Source: Cymbidium sinense (lineage: Eukaryota; Streptophyta; Magnoliopsida; Asparagales; Orchidaceae). From it: a stretch of 64,000 bases of DNA. The position numbers were made by a program, and so were the translations under genes. Shown one piece after another: positions 21,793 through 32,230 of the stretch (its first letter is position 1; each line of letters starts with the position of its first letter). The stretch spans positions 1,636,976 to 1,700,975 of the forward strand of contig CM038215.1 in NCBI GenBank assembly GCA_021442155.1, given 5' to 3'. The notes beneath the pieces were generated by a model that ran no database searches, was not told the DNA's origin, and was given only the letters and a program-made list of their open reading frames with translations.

Positions 21793-23932
21793 ATGGAGGA
21801 TTCCAATACTATTAGTAATGCTCAAGAAAATGAAGTTTTTTTTATGGAGATATTGGTGAGAATGAAATTCAAAGATGAAGAGACAAGCAATAGACTTGCT
21901 AGGAAGAAGAGAAGAATGTTATCATTTATTTGGGGATATTTTGATTTACTACCTATTGAAAATGATGGGAAACAAAGATGCAAATGTAAAAAAGTGCGGT
22001 GCAACCTACATATGTGATAGCAAATTTGGCACCTAAAATTTAAAACGTCACTTACAAACTTGCAAAAAAGGGATACATGTGATATAGGCCAACTTATTTT
22101 GCAAAGTAATTCTTCTTCATCTATTTCCATGTGCAATGCTAAGTTTAACTAACAAGAGTTTCGTGACTTACTTACCGCTTGCATTATTATGCATGATTTA
22201 CCTTTTCAATATATTGAATGGTATGGTTTTACAGCACTTTTATATTATTTGCATCGAGATTTGCAACTTATTTCAAGAAATACTATTAGAAAAGATTGCA
22301 AAAAGATGTTCATGAAAGAGAAGGGGCAAATCCGAACAATGCTACAAACTAGTCGAGTTTGCTTGACGTCAGATTTATGGACTTCCATCAATACTGATGG
22401 ATTTACTTGTTTAACAACACATTTCATTGATAATACTTGGAAGTTGCAAAAAAAAATTAATTTTAGTTCTATAGCATGACGGTCTTGCATTGTTTGAAGT
22501 AATTCAAACTTTTTTACTTGATTGGGAGATTGAAAAGAATATTTTTCAGTATTACTTTAGATAATGCTTCAGCTAATAATGTATCTATTGAATTCATGAG
22601 AAATTATTTAAATTTGAGAGGTGGCCTACTTTGCAATGGGGAATTCTTTCACATACGATGTTGTGCACATATCATAAATTTGATTATTCAAGAAGGTTTA
22701 AAAGACATTGATAGCTCAATATCAAAGGTTTGTGATAGTATGATGAAAAAAGTTTTATTGAGGGATTAAGGCAAGATGTTCCTACTAGGTGGAATTCAAC
22801 TTTTATTATGCTTGATAGTGCTATCTATTACAGGCGTATTTTTTTGCATCTAGAATTGGGTGACTCGAACTACAAGAGTTGTCCATCAACAATTGAATGG
22901 GAAAAAATTATCAGCATATGCAATTTCTTAGCACCTTTTTATGAAATTACATGTGTATTTTTTAGCACAAGGTATCCTATATCAAATCTCTATTTTCCAA
23001 CTGTTTCAACAGCATATGCAGCATTAAAGCATGAAAGTTCAAGTGATAATGACTACATCAGAAGGATGGCTTTAAATATGCTTTCAAAATTTGAGAAATA
23101 CTGGTCTAATTTTTATGTAATACTTGCAGTAGTTGTTATCCTTGATCCAAGGTACAAATTTAATTTTGTTGAATGGTGTTATAAAAGACTTTATGGAGGT
23201 GATTGGGTTAGAGAAGTTGAAAATGTGAGGGAGAAGTTATTTTCATTGTTTAGAAATTATTCGAAATCAAGGATGCAAGGTTTATCATTACAATCTTCAG
23301 AGATCAGTAGAACATCGCAAATTGATAATTCAAGAGCATTAACTTTAACAATTTCAAAATCACAATTTTTGCAGGTACACTTACTTTATTTTAGTCAATT
23401 TTTTTGCTTATTTAGTTGACATTTTATATTATACTTTTATTTTGTTAAGGATTTTGATTCTTTTGATGAAGAAGATAGTATCGAGAAAATCGAGTCAAAT
23501 ACTTAGATGAGCCTAGGATTGATAGAAAAATGGATTTAGACATATTGCATTATTGGAGGGGCAACCAATATAGGTTTCCTGAAGTTGCTGCAATGGCTCG
23601 TGATATTTTGTGTATACCAATTTCTACCATTGCATCTGAAAGTGCATTTATTAATAGCGGGAGGATTTTTGATCAATATCGGAGTGCACTAAAACATGAT
23701 ATTGTGGAAGCATTGGTATGCACAAAAGATTGGTATACAGGTTTGAAGTCTTTCTTTTAATAAATTTAATAAATTTTCATTTAAATCACTTATGTATCTC
23801 TAATTTGTATAATTGAAGTCTTTCTTTGTTGTAGATTTAAATGATTCTGATCTTGATGAAGTCACAGGAGATGTTATGAAGTACACTTCTAATCAAAGTG
23901 ACAAGGATGATGGTGATATCTCAATTAACAAT
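21793..23932 (+). pseudogene. hAT transposase pseudogene (BED finger, RNase-H-like core, dimerisation domain)
   Basis: The family is the RICESLEEPER/DAYSLEEPER-type hAT transposases, nuclear enzymes that excise and reinsert the element. Domains in order: a BED zinc finger (21880-22075; FIWGYFDLL, C-K-C-K-K, then after a shift the final H and C); the first catalytic-core part (22189-22476; TSDLWTSINTDGFTCLT, holding the first acidic residue); the core's second part (22518-22790; ITLDNASANNV with D, then HIRCCAHIINLI); TRWNST near 22787; a long helical stretch to 23419; and the C-terminal dimerisation region (23530-23757; IPISTIASESAFINSGRI). Probable introns lie at about 23376-23450 and 23740-23833, giving a last exon ending NN-stop at 23932. 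Frameshifts near 21985, 22480 and 22765 and stops near 22072 and 23504 disable it. Confidence 0.88.
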
Positions 23933-23934
23933 TA

Positions 23935-25500
23935 ACTTAATTAACTAGTCTCTTTGAGTATTTTTAAAATTTTCATGCAAGAATTTAATGGATGACTGTA
24001 ATAATTCAAGCACAATTATACATAGTTATGTGTTGTTGTTTCCTTTCTATGGTGGTTGTGCTTCTTTTAACCTTTGTTTCCTTGTTGGTTATTTAGTTTT
24101 TTTGCAGTAATGTCTACCTTTTCTATGGCGAACCTTTGATCCTTTAACATTTTATGCTTGACAATTTGAAGAATTCTACATTTACATACTTAGCACAATT
24201 TTATCTATCTATTTTTGCTGCATTTCTAGCTTAGTTCTATTAGACTTGTGCAGGTGATTACGCTATTAACCACATGGTTGTTATCATCTTCATTATTTAT
24301 TCTATTTTTTCTAGCCGAGTCGCCTGGGTTGTTTCTATGTTTTTTTTTTGTGTTGTTTGTGGTGGGTGCGCCTTACACCGCCGCTTGGCCTATCCTATCT
24401 GCTGCTGCATTTCCATCTTGTGTCTGTTAGACTTGTGCAGATCCTGTTGTGATTATGTTATTAAATATGTGGTTGTTAACATCTGGCATCCGCATTCTTT
24501 ATCTGATTGATTATCCCATTTTTATGGGATGTATTCTTGGCTGGCTGTATTCCTGGACTATTTTGACTGGACTGTTTTCCTATCTTGTAAGTTTCATATG
24601 AATTGGGATGGTATTATTTACATGTTATTGATATGCTTAGCAAGATTCCAGCAGGCTTCCCAGCAAGTTATCTATTGTTACTTATGGTCGGTTTCCCTGC
24701 TGGCTTATTTGTCCCAAGATGCTTAATTATCATATGGGTAAGGACTCTCATGATATGGTGAATATGTTGGTGATAATTATCCTATATGGGATAATCCCTT
24801 TCCCATTCTGCTCTTTGTTGTCCCCTATAGAATATATGGCTTTGATTAGGTTTGCAGGTACTAAGGCTCATACGACTTTCAACAAATGGCTGATATCTTT
24901 CCACAAGTTTGTAGGCAATGATGGTTGTGATGATTTCACTCCTCTTTGGCTGGTAGTAGCTCTTATGATGTAACCCTTTAGATGAAGTTTGGATGCTCAT
25001 ATTTGCTTCTGCCCCATTTTGATGTGATTGAGCTTGAGCCTTCTCTCACATACTCTATCTATTTTTCTCTATTTATGATGGTTTTATCCTTCACTTTGTT
25101 TGTATTATTTTAACTGTGCTAATTTTTATCCTTCTATATCCTTCAAGATGCGCTTACTCTTTTTCCTTTTGCGTGCCATTGGAAGTCGCGGTGATGAAGT
25201 TTTTTTTTAAATGTTGTTGCTTAGGGTGTATTAGTATTGTGGATGTAATTTTGATTAATTAAATGTTGTTGTTATTTTATTTTAATTATTTGTAATGTTA
25301 ATTATTTATAATGTCAAGACTAAAGACTCAAGAGAGATTGTGATGTATTATTTATGTTAATTTTATTTTTGGCTCATAATAACTAATAAGTTATATTCAT
25401 TATAAAATCTTATTAGAATTTAGAACTATCTCATAAAAAATTATAGGATATCATAAAATTGAGTAATAATATTTAATGTTAATTTTTTTCTCTATTTGGT
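23935..25500. other. 3' noncoding part of the hAT element
   Basis: Between the end of the transposase region and the right subterminal repeats there is AT-rich DNA with several short open frames (for example 24274-24510 and 24719-24973). These show no recognisable domain and are probably chance. A segment resembling TTAGACTTGTGCAGGTGATT recurs once, near 24240 and 24427. Confidence 0.5.
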
Positions 25501-25803
25501 TAAATAAATTATTTTTGTCATTATTAAGCTTATATGGTCGAGTTTGGGTTTGAGTGCTCAGTCGAAGTTCTTTGAGTCGGTTCAGTCGGTTAGAATTTTG
25601 AACCCGCTTTAATATTCGAGTTGAGGTTTGAGTCAAATTGGTGACAAATTGAACCCAATATTCGAGTGGGTTTGGGTTACTGTGGTTCAGTCGAATCGTT
25701 TGAGATAAAAATTTGAACTCATTTTAAATTGGTCGAGTTGGTTGAATATTTTCGGTTGAATGAGTTGGACTCAATCTGACCCGAAACCCAATTGACACCC
25801 CAA

Positions 25804-25811
25804 GTTTTTAT
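25804..25811. repeat. hAT target-site duplication, right
   Basis: GTTTTTAT, identical to 20679-20686. Confidence 0.92.
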
Positions 25812-27310
25812 TTATTTTATTTTAGTTTATTTTTATTTTTTTAATTTATTTTCTTTTCAGATTTAGGTTTAGGTTTAGGTTTTTGTTTATGTTTTTATTT
25901 TATTTTATTTTTTCATTTTATTATGATTTAGGTTTTTTTATTTATTTTATTTTTAAGTTTTATTTAGTTTAGGTTTTGATTTTTAGCTTTTTAGGGTTTA
26001 GGGTTTAGGGTTTAAGTTTTAGGTTTTTATTTTAGGTTTATTTTTAAGATTTATTTTTTAGTTTAGGTTTAGGATTATTTTTAGTTTATTTAAATTTATT
26101 TTGTATAGGGTTTAGGTTAATATTATTTTAAGTTTACATTTAGGTTTCATTTATTTTAGTTTAGTTTATTTTAGTTTAGGTTTTGGTTTATTTTATTTTT
26201 TTTATTTTATTTTTATTTTAGGATTAGTTTTTATTTTTAGTTTTGGGTTGGGTTTGGGTTTTATTTTTTTTTTTTTTTTAGGTTTTTAGGTTTATTTTTA
26301 GGCTTTTTTAGAGTTTTTATTTATTTTTATTTTATTTTAATATTACATTTTTTTTATTTTCTTTAGGTTTTTTATTCTTAGGTTTATTTAATTTTTTTAG
26401 TTTAATTTAGGTTTTTATATATTATATTTTAGTTTATTTTTATTAGTTTATTTGATTTTATTTTAGATTTTTTTAGTTTTTGGGTCTTTATTTAGGTTTA
26501 GGTTTTAGGTTTTAGGGTCAGGTTAACCATAGGTTTAGGTTTTGGGGAGGTTTAGGGTTAGGGAGGATTTAGGTCAGGGTTTAGGGTAGGGGAGTAGGCT
26601 TTAGCCTTTAGTAGGTTTGTGGTTTTAGGTTTGGAGGGCTTTAGGGCCTGGTTTTTAGGAGTGTGGGAGGGAGTAAGGTGTGGAGAGTTTAGGGTTTTAG
26701 GGTTCACGATTTAGGGTTTAGGGTTAATTTATGGTTTAGGGTTTAGGGTTTAAGGTTTAGGATTTAGGGTTTAGGGTTTAGGGTTTTTTCTTTAAAATTT
26801 AGTAAACTGGTAGGTTTAGGTTTATTTAGTTTATTTTTTATTTATTTTATTTTATTTTATTTGTTGTTTTTATTTAAGTTTATTTTTTATTCTTCTTTAG
26901 TTTAGTTTATTTATTTTAGTTTAGATTTTTTTTAATTTAGTTTATTTTTTAGGTTTAGGTTTAGGTTTATGTTTAGTTTTTAGTTCAGTTAATTTTTATT
27001 TTATTTTTTAGGTTTATGTTTTATTTTTTATTTTTAGGAATATGTTTAGGTTTTTATTTTATTTTTTAGGTTTAGGTTTTAGGGTTTTTATTTTAGTTTA
27101 AGTTTAGGTTCATTTTTAGTTTATTTTATTTTATTTAGTTTAGGGTTTAGGTTTAGGTTTTATTTATTTTAGTTTAGTTTATTTTAGTTTAGGTTTATGT
27201 TTATTTTATTTTGTTTATTTTAGGTTTAGATTTTTTTTAATTTAAGGTTTAGGTCTTATTTTTTATTTATTTTTAAGTTTATTTTGTAGGTTTAGGTTTT
27301 TATTTAGTTT
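25812..27310 (+). repeat. T-rich and telomere-like repeat blocks, right part
   Basis: Continuation of the array interrupted by the hAT element: T-rich to about 26500, degenerate telomere-like at 26500-26790, the junction word AGTAAACTGGTAGG at 26801, then T-rich to 27310, where it stops against a gag fragment. No gene is seen. Confidence 0.87.
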
Positions 27311-27930
27311 TTATTTTATTTAGGGTTTTGTGCTACCATCCTTCAAGATCTTTGATTGCAGTGTGAGCTCACGATAACACATTACGCACTTTAAAGCTGA
27401 CTGTTGCAACACTGGTGGCAACAACCCACTCCTCTTTTGCCTTTTCGTTAACAATCTGTTAGGCATTGCATTTGATTGGTATGCTGAACTGCCCAACGGT
27501 TCAGTGAAGACTTTTGTTGAGTTGCAGCACCTCTTCATCAAGAGGTTTGCTGGAGTTCAGCAGAGGGTGACTCTAAGCGACCTCGTCGTAGAGAAACAGA
27601 AACTCAACGAGTCCCTTGTTGATTACATTCTCAGGTGGCGCAACCTGAGCATGAAATGCGAACCATAGTTGTCCAAACAGCATGCCATTGAGATTCTTCT
27701 AAAGAATATCCATGGTCCGGTCACTTTCATGCTTAAGGGCTTTACCAATAAAATATTTGAGAAATTAATCAATAAGGTGCCTATCCTACAAGAGGAAGCC
27801 AAACAGTTGCTCTTTCCCGACCAATCATCTAGGTCCAAGCCATAGAAGGTTTCGAGAAGAAGCCAGGGACAGTTGTGTCAGTGAATAGAGGGAAGCAGTA
27901 AGCCAGAGTTTAGTATGAGAGATAATGAGC
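27311..27930 (+). pseudogene. Ty3/gypsy gag fragment
   Basis: In the + frame through about 27450-27840 the translation contains IAFDWYAELPNGSVKTFVEL, followed by an HLFIKRFAGVQQRVTLSDL stretch, LVDYILRWRNLSMKCEP and EILLKNIHGPVTFMLKGF. This is the central core of a plant retrotransposon gag (capsid-type) domain; the W-Y-x-x-L pattern and the RWR segment are typical. Capsid protein would assemble the virus-like particle. A stop replaces the residue after KCEP and another follows SRSKP. The N-terminal part (27311-27450) is in another frame. No zinc knuckle or pol follows, so it is an isolated remnant beginning abruptly at the T-rich array. Confidence 0.8.
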
Positions 27931-28959
27931 TTAGCAGTCATCAGCCCCCAATGGGTCATAGCTTGGTTTCAAGGGATTTGGTTCAATTTGGGTCATATGG
28001 GTCCCATTGGGTCATGTTGGGTTAAGTTGACCAATTAGTCAAATTAGGTCAAACAAAGGCTTAGGCTAGGTTCAAATGATGATTTAAAGTATTTTGGTAT
28101 GATCAATTTAGTTTAATTTGGCTTAGGATTGATTTTGGCTCATTTGAAATCAAATGGGTCAAATGGGTCAAATTGGCTTGGGTTATGGGTTAATTCATGT
28201 TCAATTGGCTAATTGAAGATGAATGTGGCCTTTGGTTTGAATCAATTTGGATTTAATTTGAATTTTGGTTAATTTGACCCTTTGGATCAATTTGGGCTAG
28301 GTTGGGTGAAGTTGACCAATTGGCCAACTTAGGCTCAATTATGGCTTTAGTCAATTTCAATAATCAATTTGGAATGAACTTTAGCCATTGGTTACAATCA
28401 ATTTAGGCTGGATTGGGAGTTTACCCATTTTGGCTTTTTAGGCCAATTTGGGTCAACTTGGGTTAAATGGTCAATTAGATTTGGTTTGGCTCAATTGAGA
28501 GTTTGATCATGTTCAATCATTGATTATAAGTTTGTTTGGATCAATGGCTTCAATCAATTTGGTAAATGATGGGTTTTGGCTAGTTTAGGTTTCATTTGGG
28601 CTAAAGGTTGACTTGGTCAAAGGACCAAATTGACTTGGTTTGACCCAATTGATTGCAATTGATCATCCTAGGATGATCAACAATCATGGTGGAAGATTTT
28701 GGTGAGCTTGGTTCAGTCCAACTTAGGTTGGATTGGAAGTTGGCTCAAATGGGTCCTTTAGGTCATGGTCAAGTGGAACTAAGTTGGTCAATTGGTTTGG
28801 TTTTGGCTTGATTTAGGTTTAGTGGGACTTATATGTGAGCCTAGGATTGAAATATAAATCCAACTACAATCAATTTAGAGTCCAATAAGTTTTGGCTCAA
28901 TTGAAAGTTTCAAGTCAAAAGGGCTAAGTTAGACTTGACTTGGATTGCCTTGATTTTGG
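27931..28959. repeat. Low-complexity region rich in TTGGGTCAA-type words
   Basis: Words such as TCAATTTGG, TTGGGTCAA, GGTCAATTGG and TTGACCAATT recur without a clear fixed period. No open frame has protein-like composition. The region follows the gag fragment and may be decayed noncoding retroelement sequence. Confidence 0.5.
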
Positions 28960-29510
28960 TTTGATGATTGTATGTTTCATTTATATCTGAATAAAAGATT
29001 GAATGAATGATTGATTCAAGAGAAAATTTATTGGTTTTGACTTGATTTGGATGCAATTTGGCTAAGTCCAAAGAATTGGCTCAAAGGGCTTAAATTGGGT
29101 TTGGATTTGATTTTGCATATAATTTTGATCATTTGAAATTTAGATTTTATTTATATTTGTGAATATAAATGAAGGAATAATTGATTTATAAGAAAATTGA
29201 TTGAGTTTGTATTAGTTTAAAGGCTAATTTGGTTAAGCGCATGGAGGTGGGTCCATTTGGTTTAAAAGGGGTTTTGGGTCGATTTGATTTAATTTGATTT
29301 AGTTTTGATCATTTGGATATGGATTTCATTTATATTTGTGAATATAATTGAAGGAACAATTGATTTATAAAGAAAGAAATTAAATTTGATTTGATTTAAA
29401 AGGGTTTTGACTAAGCTTATGAAGGTTGTTCATATGGCTTAGGAAGAGTCTTAGGATTTGAATTTCATTTGGGTTTCAATCATTTAAAGTAAAATTTGGA
29501 ATTAGATTTA
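28960..29510. repeat. Imperfect ~175-bp tandem repeat
   Basis: TTATATTTGTGAATATAA followed by (T/A)GAAGGAA(T/C)AATTGATT recurs at about 28979, 29150 and 29330, with the preceding TTTTGATCATTTG also repeated. That gives about three units of 170-180 bp. Confidence 0.6.
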
Positions 29511-31479
29511 GAATTTGAATTTGAATTTTAGATTTGGTTTAAAATTTGAATCGGGTTTGATTTGAGAAGGTGCATATGGATTGGGTTTAGGCTATAGGGT
29601 CGGTGATTTCCTTAAGTCTTAAGGCCTGGCCTAATCCTATGATTAACCCTTCTAAGTCTCTAGACTTAGATTAAGTGTTCACCTAATCACTAGAAGTGTC
29701 TTATGGCTAAGGAGTTTTTAGTGTTTAGAAGAGACCTAAGTTTAAGAAGAGGAGGTTGAGAGCTCACTCTAAAAGTGAGGTTAACACCTGATCAGATTCG
29801 TGTGGCATTGACTGGGTTAAGTAGGAAAATTGAGATTTTTTATTTTAAAAATCATTTAAATTACCTAAAATTTCAAATTTCATAAAAAAAATAAAATACT
29901 TAACAAAAAATTGCAAGTAAGGGCCTGTTGGATTCATCCTTTTGAGAGAAATCTAGCAAATCTAAAATCCCTAATTTTTATTGAGTATTATAAGTTTAAT
30001 CTAGGTTTTAGTAAAAATAAATTTTCATTAATTAGTCTAAAAATACACATCAGATTAAACTAAAATATTTTTGGATTAAAATTGAAGTTAAAATACACAT
30101 ACCATAAAAATTTCAAGTCAAAAGAATTTCTGGAATGGGAGATATTGAATTTTGAAGCTCAAATAGTCTATTTTAGTAAAATAAATTAATAGACTTTATA
30201 AAAATTATGAAAATTTATTTAAATAGGTTGAAACTTTGAAAAATTATAACAAATCATAGAAAAATCATAAAAATATAAATAAATATTCGTCTTGAAGGTA
30301 TTTTAGAGGAGAATTTATTAAAAATATTTTTAATTAATTTTGAAGAGTAATTAAGGTTTAATTATAAAATTAATTAACTTAATTATTCTTTAATTATTTA
30401 AGTAGTGTTAATTCAATGGGATGAACTTTGCCTCCCATAATTTTATTGGGATTTATTGCTTAATTAATTAGGGGAATTAACTAATTAAGCTCTAATTACT
30501 CTTTTGAATTAATTAATAATTAATCCCATGAATAGTAATAAAATAATTAAGTAAGTGGTTAATTATTGCTTGACAGAGAATGAACATATGGCATAAGATT
30601 AGGGCCTCCTTCCTAATCTATTCCCCTAAGTTTATTTCATTAATTAAATTAATCATGGCTTAATCAATTAATCAACTTGCTTAATTAATCAAATTAAAAT
30701 TATAATCACATGGAATCTCAATTAATGAAGTCTTGGGTAAACCCTTAAGTCTTCAACAACCTAAGTAAATCTTAAGAAAATTATAGTTAACCCACATGTG
30801 TGGGGGTATTATAAGAGTACTTAATTAAGTTTCTTACTCTAATTAATCATTAATTGTGAGCTAATTTCATTAGGCCTCTTTCATTTCTTAGGATCATTGC
30901 TGATTTAATTTCCAATGTATGTTCATATCATATTAGCTCATAATTATTTGAGTAATTATTTTAAGGTAACATAAGAAAGGGTTAATTAATAGATTTAATA
31001 CATATTACAACCTAATTAACTCATAAAATCAATATAGTCATATTTCATTAAATTAATTTAATTAATAAATATGAGAATGGGTTAGGATTAGCAAATCTCT
31101 TCTCACATTCTTAAATCAAATCAAAACATGAGATTAAAAATGATATTAAAGAAACATTGGTTTATCTTAAATTATTTTATTTGATATGATTGCCCTTAGA
31201 AATTAATTTAATTGAATGAAATCATATGTTTATGTTTATTTATTCCTTTCCAATCATGTTAAAAATTATATGTCATTTGAAATCATGCATTCTTCTTTTC
31301 AAAGTTAAATTAAATTAAATAATTTTCATTTATATAAAGCTTGCATGTATTGATTTAATTTAATATATGTGTGGCTATTATCATTATTAAATCCAAATGT
31401 ATTTTTCAAAAGCTTATAAATGAATGATGACATATAGAGTAATGATAATTATAAATACATAAGAGATGTATGTGTTTAT
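29511..31479. other. AT-rich noncoding stretch
   Basis: No gene is recognised. It contains many TTAATTAA words. A segment near 29650-29800 (CACCTAATCACTAGAA, then CTCACT(C)TAAAAGTGAGGTTAAC) resembles a segment near 34830-34920, so the interval may be bracketed by related sequences. The inverted pair CTCACT..AGTGAG inside it could form a small hairpin. Confidence 0.4.
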
Positions 31480-32230
31480 AGTTTAAAGTGTATGAAGTAA
31501 AGCCTCCTTCCTTTATTCGCATGTTGATTTACATAAGTTTGGATGGTATGAGTATACAGTCTCGACATCCTAAGAATATGAGGCTTTAAGTAGCCCCAAA
31601 TAGGTCATTTGATTACCTCACTTTCCTGGTTTATCAACGGCATGTACCCATTTGATTTCATTCTTATGTATTTTAACATTATAATTTAAATAGAGCTTTA
31701 ATTCATATACATGAGTAATTCAATTAAACAAAATACAAGTTTTGCATGATTTTCATTCTCTTGGTTATTTATACATTCATATGTATCTAAATAAACAAGT
31801 ATATAGTATGGACGTCCCGAGAATACGAGGCTTTAGATAGCTCCAATGAGGTCATTTGATTACCTCACTTCCTTAGTTTAACAATGACACGTACTTATTT
31901 ATGTTTTCATGCATGCATGTGTACATGTGATTTAAGAATGAGAATCCCTCTTTTATATTAAAAATGCATGCATCCATAATTGTTCAAGTGATTGAACTAT
32001 TTAATCATGTGATTTGAAGTTTTCTTTCATATGTTCATGTATGCAAATCTACATATATTTGAATGCAAATTGGTATATAGTCTGGACATCTTGGGAACAT
32101 GAGGCTTTAAGTAGCCCCAAGAAGGTCATTTGATTACCTCACTTCCTTGGTTTAACAACGGCACATACCTGTTTAGTTCATTCTTATGTACTTTTGTATA
32201 AAATCTCGATAGAGCTTTAAATTTACATAT
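31480..32230. repeat. Imperfect ~260-bp tandem repeat
   Basis: Three related segments share GTATA(C/T)AGT, GAGGCTTTA(A/G)(G/A)TAG, GGTCATTTGATTACCTCACT and a CGGCA(C/T)(A/G)TACC-type end, at about 31550, 31800 and 32070. No protein is predicted. Confidence 0.7.

Larger units (their letters stand above)
20687..25803 (+). mobile_element. hAT-superfamily DNA transposon, complete ends, decayed transposase
   Basis: The element spans 5117 bp. Terminal inverted repeats are GGGGTGTCAA at the left (from 20689) and TTGACACCCC at the right (to about 25801), with one or two imperfect outer bases. Subterminal regions on both sides are rich in GACCCGA/TCGGGT and ACTCG words, as is usual for hAT binding sites. 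A perfect 8-bp duplication flanks it. It carries one transposase gene on + with stops and shifts. It inserted into the T-rich repeat, which continues on the other side, so it is younger than that array. Confidence 0.93.

Noticed and set aside
24248..24973. Hydrophobic short frames as a membrane protein gene
   Set aside because: T-rich DNA inside the hAT 3' region; frames overlap and change, no start context or homology seen.
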